Made by a program: the position numbers and the translations under genes. From Gammaproteobacteria bacterium (GTDB lineage: Bacteria; Pseudomonadota; Gammaproteobacteria; Nitrococcales; Nitrococcaceae), in the NCBI GenBank assembly GCA_018334525.1, contig JAGXLT010000082.1:1-5402 (forward strand): 5,402 bases of DNA, given 5' to 3'. The stretch's first letter is position 1; every line of letters begins with the position of its first letter. A model generated the notes under the pieces. It ran no database searches. It saw only the letters and a program-made list of their open reading frames with translations, and was not told where the DNA came from. Shown here one piece after another: positions 1 through 5,402 of the stretch.

Positions 1-2
1 TG

Positions 3-59
3 GCTCTGATTTGGCGGGCGCGCTGGCTGAGTCGTCAACCGCCGGTTGATGCCCAATGA
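3..59 (+). CDS. Possible C-terminal tail of a convergent plus-strand gene (partial)
   Basis: A plus-strand frame is open from the window edge to a TGA at 57-59. It encodes 18 residues, ALIWRARWLSRQPPVDAQ. A short hydrophobic start followed by a basic stretch and a polar tail is what the end of a membrane protein can look like, but nothing here identifies a family. If real, the gene converges on the minus-strand cluster and overlaps the small ORF at 35-139 by 25 bp. Eighteen open codons can easily occur by chance, so this is only a possibility to check against the sequence to the left. Confidence 0.25.
   Translation, partial: ALIWRARWLSRQPPVDAQ
35..49. repeat. Perfect short inverted repeat (7-bp arms, 1-nt centre)
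   Basis: Positions 35-41 (TCAACCG) are the exact reverse complement of 43-49 (CGGTTGA). As RNA this would form a 6-bp stem with a 3-nt loop on either strand. It contains the TGA stop of the 34-codon minus-strand ORF. Neither side has a T-run, so it is not a standard intrinsic terminator. It could still shape the 3' end of the minus-strand transcript or sit between two convergent genes. Confidence 0.4.
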
Positions 60-139
60 TCGAGCATAACCAGCATAATCAGGATAACTAACGTCACAAT
101 GAGATTGATTCGGCTGTAGCGTGGTTTTTCAGTACTCAT
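35..139 (-). CDS. Possible 34-residue single-pass membrane peptide
   Basis: The ATG at 139-137 lies 3 bp after the transporter stop codon, and the frame ends with TGA at 37-35. The product begins MSTEKPRYSRIN, a polar and basic N-terminus. Residues 11-26 are an unbroken hydrophobic run rich in Leu, Ile, Val and Met, followed by a short polar tail DHWASTGG. The charge pattern predicts one membrane helix with the N-terminus in the cytoplasm. The spacing suggests translation coupled to the transporter, because the upstream Shine-Dalgarno is weak (GGAT about 10 nt away, inside the transporter's last codons). I do not recognise a family. It may be an accessory subunit of the transporter, an unrelated small membrane protein, or a chance ORF. 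Confidence 0.45.
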   Translation of the reverse strand: MSTEKPRYSRINLIVTLVILIMLVMLDHWASTGG

Positions 140-142
140 TGG

Positions 143-1351
143 TTAATTATCCATACCAAACCGAGGCCGAAGCGCAACGCCAACGATTGAGCCGAGAAAA
201 CCAAAAACCAACCAGACCCAACCGTGCAGACTGGCCGTAGCGATACCGCTAAAAAATGCGCCGATGTTGCAACCAAACCCGAGCCGGGCACCATAGCCCA
301 TTAACAATCCGCCAATAATGGCTGCACTCACATTTAACAGCCCTAAGCGGTTTTGACTGCCCGCATTAAACCGGCCCGCCAATCCGGCAGCCAGCATTGC
401 CCCTAAAAGCAGTCCGAAATTCATCACCGAGGTCACATTCACCAACACGCTTTCACGTAAGACCCGGGCAGGATACGGCCAGCTCCAGTATTCGAACTGG
501 CTCATATCCACGCCCATCGCGGCTAGGGTTTTAGCGCCCCACACCGCAAAAGCAAACGTAATCCCCCAGGGTTGCCCTGCGATGAGCAAAGTGGCCAGAC
601 CTAATCCGGCCAGCGCGATCACACCCCAAATCAACGGCCACCCACCCCCGATTAGGGTGACCCACCAGGAGCCGTCCGGACGCACAAACAGCCGCTCCGC
701 GGCGCCATGCCGCTCTCGCTCTACATTAAGAACCACCCAGATTAATGCGAGCAACACAGAGACCTGAAGCAGAATCGCGCCCAGCGGATCAAGCGATCGA
801 GCCAGATCGACCGCGCCGATATTAGGTCCAGCCAGCCACCAGGGCAAATGAAGTGTGCCCAGAACCGAGCCAACAATAAACGCAATCAGGGTAATCAACA
901 TGCGCCGGTTGCCGGCACCCACGGTAAACAGCGTGCCCGAGCCGCAACCCCCGCCAAGCTGCATTCCGATACCAAATAAAAAACTGCCAACAATCACAAA
1001 ACCGCCCACGGGCGCGATAGCGCCGTTGGCCAGACCGCTGGCGACCACCGGAATGAACAACACTGACGCCACTGCAAGCAGTATCAGCTGTGCACGAAGC
1101 CCACGGCTGCGACGCTTAACAATGTAGTTTCGCCAGCCGGCGGTAAATCCGAAAGCGGCATGATAAAGAGCAATGCCCAGGCCGCCACCAATTAAAAATA
1201 ACGCCACAAATTTTGCTGACGCGTAATGCCAAATCAGCGCGCCAAGCACCAAAGCCGCGATACCAACAACCGTTAGTACAAAGCGATCGCCCTGCAGGCG
1301 TTTAGCACTTGCAGGGCGCTCTCCATTAATAGCTTCAGCCAGTGTCGACAT
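143..1351 (-). CDS. YeeE/YedE family (TsuA-like) sulfur transporter
   Basis: This is a 402-residue, very hydrophobic inner-membrane protein with about ten candidate membrane segments, for example near residues 24-41, 47-63, 86-108, 150-170, 187-208, 230-258, 336-355 and 375-394. Two related glycine-rich motifs mark the two halves: GGGCGSGTLFTVGAG at 133-147, with Cys136, and GYGARLGFGCNIGAFFSG at 352-369, with Cys361. These are typical of the Sulf_transp family, whose characterised member TsuA imports thiosulfate by passing it between conserved cysteines. These are the only two cysteines in the protein. The N-terminal position where TsuA has a further cysteine appears to be the Cys-free stretch FGFTAGWR (67-74). 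The gene starts 15 bp after the sulfurtransferase stop with no strong ribosome site, so coupling within an operon is likely. Thiosulfate or another reactive sulfur species is the likely substrate, but it is not proven by sequence. Confidence 0.9.
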   Translation of the reverse strand: MSTLAEAINGERPASAKRLQGDRFVLTVVGIAALVLGALIWHYASAKFVALFLIGGGLGIALYHAAFGFTAGWRNYIVKRRSRGLRAQLILLAVASVLFIPVVASGLANGAIAPVGGFVIVGSFLFGIGMQLGGGCGSGTLFTVGAGNRRMLITLIAFIVGSVLGTLHLPWWLAGPNIGAVDLARSLDPLGAILLQVSVLLALIWVVLNVERERHGAAERLFVRPDGSWWVTLIGGGWPLIWGVIALAGLGLATLLIAGQPWGITFAFAVWGAKTLAAMGVDMSQFEYWSWPYPARVLRESVLVNVTSVMNFGLLLGAMLAAGLAGRFNAGSQNRLGLLNVSAAIIGGLLMGYGARLGFGCNIGAFFSGIATASLHGWVWLVFGFLGSIVGVALRPRFGMDN

Positions 1352-1366
1352 AATTGACGGCAGGGC

Positions 1367-2314
1367 CTAGTTCAACAGATCGCTAAGCGCCTGCTGACCG
1401 GCTACCAAGGGACGGTTTGAATCCTGCGTCCACTCGGTCATGGAGCCATCGTACATCGCAACGCTCTCCAGCCCGGCCACTTCAGACAACGCAAACCAAA
1501 CGGTAGCAGCCCAATGCCCGGTATTGCAGAACGAAACGATAGGCTGGCTTCCATCAATACCGGCGGCATCAACCAGACGCGCCACTTCGGCCGCATCCAC
1601 AAAGTTTGAAGATCCTTCCTGCACTAACAAATGCTCTTCTAGGCTGGTTGCGCCAGGAATGGTGCCGGCATTTGCTGATGCGGGATGTTTCGCCTCACCA
1701 CGAAACTGTGCACCCGGCCGCGCGTCCACCAGCTGTGCGCTGCCGTTTGCTCCGGCTTGAACCTGCTCTGCGCTAACCAGAAGCTCCGGGCGCAAATCAG
1801 CCGTAAAATTACCCGCGGTGGCATTTGTCTGACCCGTTGCCAGCTCACCACCGGCATCCACCCAGCCTTTCAGGCCACCGTTCAAAATACCAACGGCATC
1901 ATGACCTAACAGCTTAAAGGTCCAATAGACCCGCGCGGCGCTGCCGAAGTCGGTTGATCCAACACCTGCCGGAACAATCACAACCGCGTCGTCATTACTC
2001 ACGCCCAGGCTTTGAATGTAAGTTTGAAGATCCTCAAGTGCTGGCGTCATGCCCGGCACACCGTTCACGGCAGTTCGCCAGCCGCCATCGGTGTAGCTGG
2101 CATAAACAGAACCCGGAATATGCCCGGCGGCAAACCCTTCTGCATTCGTGCCGTCAATTCCGCTGCGCACATCAATAATGACAAGATTGTCAGCCTGTAG
2201 ATTTTCGGCCAGCCACGCGCTGTCAACCAAAGGCGTTACGGCAGGCGCAGCCAACACGGCACCACCGGATACAAACAATGCCAGGGCAGCAATTACCGCC
2301 TTTACCTTATGCAT
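1367..2314 (-). CDS. Exported two-domain rhodanese-type sulfurtransferase
   Basis: This 315-residue protein starts with a Sec-type signal peptide: Lys at 3 and 5, a hydrophobic core at 6-21, and probable cleavage after Ala22 or Ala23. It therefore likely acts in the periplasm. Two rhodanese domains follow. The first, about residues 28-155, contains IIDVRSG and GHIPGS but no cysteine where the active site should be, so it is probably structural. The second, about 178-305, contains the loop CNTGHWAA with the only cysteine, Cys263. This would take up sulfane sulfur as a persulfide, classically from thiosulfate to an acceptor such as cyanide or a thiol. Inactive first and active second domains are the normal pattern of thiosulfate and 3-mercaptopyruvate sulfurtransferases. 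The ATG has a good Shine-Dalgarno, GGAG 7 nt upstream. The adjacent YeeE/YedE transporter suggests a shared role in sulfur handling. The true donor is unknown. Confidence 0.9.
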   Translation of the reverse strand: MHKVKAVIAALALFVSGGAVLAAPAVTPLVDSAWLAENLQADNLVIIDVRSGIDGTNAEGFAAGHIPGSVYASYTDGGWRTAVNGVPGMTPALEDLQTYIQSLGVSNDDAVVIVPAGVGSTDFGSAARVYWTFKLLGHDAVGILNGGLKGWVDAGGELATGQTNATAGNFTADLRPELLVSAEQVQAGANGSAQLVDARPGAQFRGEAKHPASANAGTIPGATSLEEHLLVQEGSSNFVDAAEVARLVDAAGIDGSQPIVSFCNTGHWAATVWFALSEVAGLESVAMYDGSMTEWTQDSNRPLVAGQQALSDLLN

Positions 2315-2416
2315 GGAACCACTCCAATATTGAAAAAGATTGCCCGTAGGCTACCGCGATTCTTAGCAATGAAAAGGAATCGTTCGTGCTATGTATATAG
2401 CTAAATGATATATAGG
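2315..2416 (-). promoter_or_regulatory. Intergenic region, candidate promoter and leader of the sulfurtransferase-transporter cluster
   Basis: This 102 bp gap between rdgC and the sulfurtransferase is the only sizeable non-coding stretch and the natural place for a promoter. On the minus strand the best hexamer pair I see is TTGATT at 2424-2419, overlapping the rdgC stop, and TATATA at 2399-2394. The spacing of 19 bp is longer than ideal. The heptamer CTATATA occurs twice here, at 2415-2409 and 2400-2394. No convincing terminator for rdgC is visible, so read-through from the upstream cluster is also possible. Confidence 0.3.
2357..2382. repeat. Inverted repeat in the sulfurtransferase leader
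   Basis: CGATTC at 2357-2362 is the exact reverse complement of GAATCG at 2377-2382, with a 14-nt spacer. Two more base pairs form if one G is bulged. It lies between the candidate -10 element and the sulfurtransferase start, so it could be an operator half-site pair or a weak leader hairpin. Six-base arms can arise by chance. Confidence 0.25.
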
Positions 2417-3310
2417 CTAATCAAACCATTCCAGCAGACGCGGAATAAATCGGGCCAGTTCGCCAGTCATCATGGCAAAGTCGGCATCAAAGCGCTCTGC
2501 CGGCGTTTCCGCCTCACGATCACCGCTTTCGGATTGCACCAAATCAGCAAAACGTAAACGCTTAATGGATAGGTCAGTATCAATCACGGCTTCAAGACGC
2601 TGGTCCCAGGCAATGGCCAAGCGCTTAACGCGCTTACCCGCTTTAATGTGGGCGCGAATTTCGTTACTTCTTAAATCCTGTCGGCGGCAGCTGATCTCTG
2701 CCCCTTCGCTGCGTGGGTCTTCAAAAACGGCTTCCTCTCCCGGCTCTACATCACCGGGAAACCGATCATGGGCCAGCCACTCTGTCATGACCTGATGCGG
2801 TGCTGAGTCTGTTTGTAGCGGCCGCAACGGCAAGCTGCTCAGCGCCGCTCGCAGATCTTCGGTAAAGACCTCTGCCTCTTTCCAGCTGCTCGCATCAACC
2901 ACCAGCCAGCGATTTTCCATATCCAGGTAACCATAGGTTTTACGCCGCTTGGTAAATGCGCGGGGCAAAAGATCCATCGTCACCTCTTCTTTAAGCCGAG
3001 TACGCTCGCGCTTACCCAAAGGCCGCGCCATTGCCGCTTCACGCTCTTCCATGCGCTGCTCTACATTCTCTTTCACCACGGCTGCCGGCAGCACGCGGAC
3101 TTCCGTTTGCAGGCAAATCATCATGCGTGGGCCGGCCACATGAGCCAACAGTTCGCCACCACTGCTTAATGGCGATACCCAGCCTCGTGTTTCCGGATCA
3201 TGCGGACCGACGGGCTGAAATGCCGCCCCTTCCAGCCGCGACTCTAATTGCTCAGAACTTAACGCGAAAGCATCAGCAAGCTGATAAACGCACAGATTGC
3301 GAAACCACAT
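2417..3310 (-). CDS. rdgC: Recombination-associated protein RdgC
   Basis: The 297-residue product matches the RdgC family along its whole length (the E. coli protein is about 303 residues). Recognisable blocks are MWFRNLCVYQL at the N-terminus, GWVSPL (43-48), LLPRAF (114-119), CRRQDLRSNEI (208-218), LAIAW (231-235), SIKRLRFADL (248-257) and RFDADFAMMTGEL (273-285). In E. coli, RdgC forms a dimeric ring that binds double-stranded DNA without sequence specificity and restrains RecA-mediated exchange. It becomes important when replication restart is impaired. The protein is cytoplasmic and nucleoid-associated, and no signal peptide is seen. The ATG lies 16 bp after the purK stop with an AAGAG-type ribosome site about 7 nt upstream, so it is probably co-transcribed with purEK. 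No LexA-like site was noticed upstream. The gene looks intact. Confidence 0.95.
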   Translation of the reverse strand: MWFRNLCVYQLADAFALSSEQLESRLEGAAFQPVGPHDPETRGWVSPLSSGGELLAHVAGPRMMICLQTEVRVLPAAVVKENVEQRMEEREAAMARPLGKRERTRLKEEVTMDLLPRAFTKRRKTYGYLDMENRWLVVDASSWKEAEVFTEDLRAALSSLPLRPLQTDSAPHQVMTEWLAHDRFPGDVEPGEEAVFEDPRSEGAEISCRRQDLRSNEIRAHIKAGKRVKRLAIAWDQRLEAVIDTDLSIKRLRFADLVQSESGDREAETPAERFDADFAMMTGELARFIPRLLEWFD

Positions 3311-3326
3311 GGGAATACTCTTTTAG

Positions 3327-4478
3327 TTAATTGGATAGAAGCGCAGCTCGCGCTGCCAATGCACTTTGCGCCGCCTCTTCACGCGTTGCCGCAAGCGCTG
3401 TGATATGCCCCATCTTTCGGCCCGGGCGGGGCTTAGCCTTTCCATATAAATGCAAATTAACACGCGGGTTTGCCAATGCCCGCGACCAATCCGGCGTTTG
3501 GGACCTACCATCCACCTGCCACAAATCGCCCAGCAGATTAGCCATCGCCACCGCACAATGTCGCGTTGTATCGCCTAACGGCAATCCGCAAACAGCACGC
3601 AACTGCTGAGCGAACTGACCGGTCGGGCAGCCTTCTATCGTTAAATGCCCCGAATTGTGCGGGCGTGGCGCCACCTCGTTAATAAGCAGATCACCGTTTT
3701 TCGTTAAAAACAGCTCCACACACAGCACTCCCACCACGCCGAGTGATTCCAACACCCCGTGGGCAATTTCATGCGCGGCGGCTGTTTGCGCGGCTGATAG
3801 CGGCAAATCGGCAATCGACAGATCAAGAATATGCTGACTGTGCCGGTTTTCAATCAGCCCATAATCAACAACCTGACCATTCAGGCCACGGGCCGCGACG
3901 ACCGAGAGCTCAAGCTCAAAATCTACGACTTGTTCCAACACCGCTGCTTGTGCACCGATGACTGCCCAGGCTGCGGATGCCTCCGATGCCTGATTAATAC
4001 GCACCTGCCCCTTACCGTCATAACCAAAGCCGGCTGTTTTCAGGATCGCCGGGCAACCGAGTTTAGTGATGGCTGCCTCCAACGAGGCTAAATCGGTAAC
4101 CGGTGCAAAGGGTGTCAGTGGCAGACCTGCTGCAGATAACGCCTGTTTTTCACGTAGGCGATTTTGGGTGATATGCAGGACCTGGCCATCCGGACGCACC
4201 GGGGCGTGCTTTGCTGCGGCGGCGGTTGCCTCAGACGCAACGTTCTCAAACTCAAATGTCACCACATCGACAGCCCGTGCAAACTGCTCAATGGCATCAA
4301 GGTCGGAGTAATCAGCAACCACTTCATGATCGGCGATCTGCCCGGTGGGCGAGTCTTTTTCCGGCGACAGTGTAGAGACTCGATAGCCCATTTGCCGTGC
4401 ACTCTGAGCGAGCATTCGCCCAAGCTGCCCGCTACCTAGAATGCCGATCGTTGCCCCCGGCAGAATCGGTTTGCTCAA
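3327..4478 (-). CDS. purK: N5-carboxyaminoimidazole ribonucleotide synthase PurK (TTG start)
   Basis: PurK uses ATP and bicarbonate to convert 5-aminoimidazole ribonucleotide (AIR) to N5-CAIR in de novo purine synthesis, in the cytoplasm. The 383-residue product is an ATP-grasp enzyme. It has an N-terminal nucleotide-fold motif [11 protein letters not shown] (12-22), TFEFENV (74-80), the ATP-binding Lys147 with the loop GFGYDGKGQ (150-158), and metal-binding residues around Glu255 and Glu268 in the family signature [12 protein letters not shown] (267-278). The C-terminus has the usual LYGK...GRKMGH block. It is somewhat longer than the E. coli protein (355 residues). The start codon is TTG at 4478-4476, overlapping the purE stop as TTGA. 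No in-frame ATG lies nearby at the expected N-terminus, and a GGAGGA ribosome site sits 9 nt upstream, so the TTG is well supported. Its product feeds PurE, encoded just upstream. Confidence 0.96.
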   Translation of the reverse strand: MSKPILPGATIGILGSGQLGRMLAQSARQMGYRVSTLSPEKDSPTGQIADHEVVADYSDLDAIEQFARAVDVVTFEFENVASEATAAAAKHAPVRPDGQVLHITQNRLREKQALSAAGLPLTPFAPVTDLASLEAAITKLGCPAILKTAGFGYDGKGQVRINQASEASAAWAVIGAQAAVLEQVVDFELELSVVAARGLNGQVVDYGLIENRHSQHILDLSIADLPLSAAQTAAAHEIAHGVLESLGVVGVLCVELFLTKNGDLLINEVAPRPHNSGHLTIEGCPTGQFAQQLRAVCGLPLGDTTRHCAVAMANLLGDLWQVDGRSQTPDWSRALANPRVNLHLYGKAKPRPGRKMGHITALAATREEAAQSALAARAALLSN

Positions 4479-4966
4479 GGCAGCTCGTCCTCCATCACCC
4501 GTTGCGTCTGCGCGGCCCGAAAGCCGTTTAAAGCCTCTGCCACTACACCATCAAATCGCGCCAGAATTGCTGCTGCAAATAAGGCGGCATTGCGCGCGCC
4601 CGCTTCGCCAATCGCAAAGGTGGCAACCGGCACGCCCGCTGGCATTTGCACGATTGATAAGAGCGAATCCATCCCCTTTAGGGCCCGACTTTTCACCGGC
4701 ACACCAAGCACAGGCACTGGCGTCTGCGCAGCCAGCATGCCCGGCAAATGTGCTGCCCCCCCTGCACCGGCAATAATGGCCACTAAACCACGGGGCTCAG
4801 CGGTTGCCGCGTACTCGGCCATTCGGGCCGGCGTGCGGTGCGCAGAAACAATTTTGCACTCATGGGCAATATCAAAATCGGATAGCTGGCTAGCCGCATG
4901 CGTCATGGTTTCCCAATCAGAGCGGCTCCCCATAACAATCCCCACCCGGGGTGTCTTATCGGCCAT
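4475..4966 (-). CDS. purE: N5-carboxyaminoimidazole ribonucleotide mutase PurE (class I)
   Basis: PurE moves the carboxylate of N5-CAIR to carbon 4, giving CAIR, the step after PurK. From the ATG at 4966 the product has 163 residues, close to the E. coli length of 169. Motifs in order are [14 protein letters not shown] (8-21), the phosphate and substrate-binding start; SAHRTP (41-46), with His43 as the expected catalytic histidine; [12 protein letters not shown] (66-77); and [11 protein letters not shown] (83-93). Class I enzymes form octamers. A longer frame from an ATG at 5005 would add 13 residues ([13 protein letters not shown]). I reject it because the family normally begins right before the VGIVMGS strand and because AAGGAA lies just upstream of 4966. 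The first 11 nt overlap the end of phaC, and the stop overlaps the purK start, so translation is probably coupled throughout. Confidence 0.96.
   Translation of the reverse strand: MADKTPRVGIVMGSRSDWETMTHAASQLSDFDIAHECKIVSAHRTPARMAEYAATAEPRGLVAIIAGAGGAAHLPGMLAAQTPVPVLGVPVKSRALKGMDSLLSIVQMPAGVPVATFAIGEAGARNAALFAAAILARFDGVVAEALNGFRAAQTQRVMEDELP
4488..4493 (-). promoter_or_regulatory. Ribosome binding site of purK
   Basis: On the minus strand GGAGGA lies inside the last codons of purE, 9 nt before the TTG at 4478. This strong site supports the unusual start codon and suggests that ribosomes finishing purE can restart on purK. Confidence 0.75.
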
Positions 4967-5402
4967 CGTGGCTTTCCTTGACGTACTGCCCTGGTGCATC
5001 AGCAAGCGGCTTTAATACCCCGCCGCCAGGTTCGCGCGCCGGCACAGTACCGCCCTGTTTTGGCTTCAACCAGTCAACCCAGTCCAACCACCAGGAACCT
5101 TCATGCTGCTCTGCATTGGCCAGCCAGGCTTCCGGATCTTTCGGTCGGCGCGAATTGGTCCAATAGCCGTACTTTTGTTTTTCGGGCGGATTAATTACAC
5201 CAGCGATATGCCCGGATCCACCCAGTACAAAGCGACCACGGCCACCGAGCAACTTCGCACCCGTATAACAGGCATACCAGGGGGCGATATGATCTTCTTT
5301 GGCAGAGACAAAGTAGTTCGGCACTTTGACCTTGCTTAAATCGATATCAACACCATCAAGCTGAATTCCACCCGGCTCACGCAGCTTGTTTTCGAGATAC
5401 AT
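4956..5402 (-). CDS. phaC: Class I polyhydroxyalkanoate synthase PhaC, C-terminal part
   Basis: Only the last 148 codons are present. The gene runs off the right edge, and the Met at the edge is internal ([11 protein letters not shown] is a mid-protein stretch in this family). PhaC polymerises hydroxyacyl-CoA into PHA on the surface of storage granules. Of the Cys-Asp-His catalytic triad, the Asp is seen in KEDHIAPW (residue 37 of the visible part) and the His in [14 protein letters not shown] (residue 65). Their 28-residue spacing equals that of Asp480 and His508 in the Cupriavidus necator enzyme. The nucleophilic Cys would lie outside the window. The tail carries the usual [19 protein letters not shown] and DWVDWL blocks and ends in a typical PGQYVKE segment. 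The TAA stop lies 11 nt inside purE, so the storage enzyme and purine genes share a transcript here. Confidence 0.95.
   Translation of the reverse strand: MYLENKLREPGGIQLDGVDIDLSKVKVPNYFVSAKEDHIAPWYACYTGAKLLGGRGRFVLGGSGHIAGVINPPEKQKYGYWTNSRRPKDPEAWLANAEQHEGSWWLDWVDWLKPKQGGTVPAREPGGGVLKPLADAPGQYVKESHDGR
4974..4979 (-). promoter_or_regulatory. Ribosome binding site of purE
   Basis: On the minus strand AAGGAA lies in the last codons of phaC. Its AGGA core is 8 nt before the ATG at 4966. It decides the purE start in favour of 4966 over the upstream in-frame ATG at 5005. Confidence 0.7.

Noticed and set aside
35..49. Inverted repeat as an intrinsic terminator
   Set aside because: The stem is perfect but short, and no T-run follows on either strand, so it was listed as a repeat only.
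582..1127. Plus-strand open frames opposite the transporter gene (61 and 90 codons)
   Set aside because: They are antisense shadows of a confidently identified gene, rich in Pro, Thr, Ala and Ser with no recognisable domain.
1738..1756. GTTTGC-containing stretch resembling half of a PurR operator
   Set aside because: It is inside the sulfurtransferase coding sequence, far from purEK, and lacks the other palindromic half.
1440..2333. Several plus- and minus-strand frames of 60-106 codons over the sulfurtransferase gene
   Set aside because: The real frame matches two rhodanese domains end to end. The others have no family features and overlap it fully or almost fully.
2472..3330. Plus-strand frames of 64-107 codons opposite rdgC
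   Set aside because: RdgC is matched along its full length on the minus strand. The opposite frames are Ser/Arg-rich reverse translations of it.
4967..5005. Longer purE start at 5005 adding 13 residues
   Set aside because: The extra residues are unlike PurE N-termini, would lengthen the overlap with phaC, and the good ribosome site serves the ATG at 4966.
3331..5339. Plus-strand frames up to 141 codons opposite purK, purE and phaC
   Set aside because: All lie against genes with clear catalytic motifs. The longest (4590-5015) is simply the complement of purE.

Overview
This window reads as ordinary chromosomal DNA of a proteobacterium, most likely a gammaproteobacterium. The evidence is a class I polyhydroxyalkanoate (PHA) synthase, a full-length RdgC (a family largely confined to beta- and gammaproteobacteria) and separate purE and purK genes. 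A free-living aquatic or marine lineage is plausible but is a guess. I see no rRNA, tRNA, CRISPR array, insertion sequence or phage gene. All confidently called genes lie on the minus strand, so transcription runs from high to low coordinates.

First cluster (5402 down to 2417): the 3' end of phaC (start outside the window), then purE, purK and rdgC. phaC overlaps purE by 11 nt, purE overlaps purK by 4 nt (TTGA, with a TTG start for purK), and purK is 16 bp from rdgC. This looks like one transcript with translational coupling. It joins carbon storage, the two-step AIR-to-CAIR conversion of purine synthesis, and a recombination modulator.

Intergenic gap (2416-2315): this 102 bp stretch is the only sizeable non-coding region. 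It is AT-rich next to rdgC, has weak promoter-like hexamers, and carries a short inverted repeat that would fall in the leader of the next gene.

Second cluster (2314 down to about 35): an exported two-domain rhodanese-type sulfurtransferase, then 15 bp later a YeeE/YedE (TsuA-like) membrane transporter, then 3 bp later a possible 34-residue single-pass membrane peptide. The first two form a plausible sulfur module: a periplasmic persulfide-forming enzyme beside a transporter for thiosulfate or a related sulfur species.

Left edge (1-59): a perfect inverted repeat covers the stop of the small peptide ORF. A plus-strand reading frame ending at 59 may be the tail of a convergent gene. I found no clear new biological system. 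The most interesting points are the small ORF beside the transporter, the sulfurtransferase-transporter pairing and the overlapping phaC-purE-purK-rdgC arrangement.
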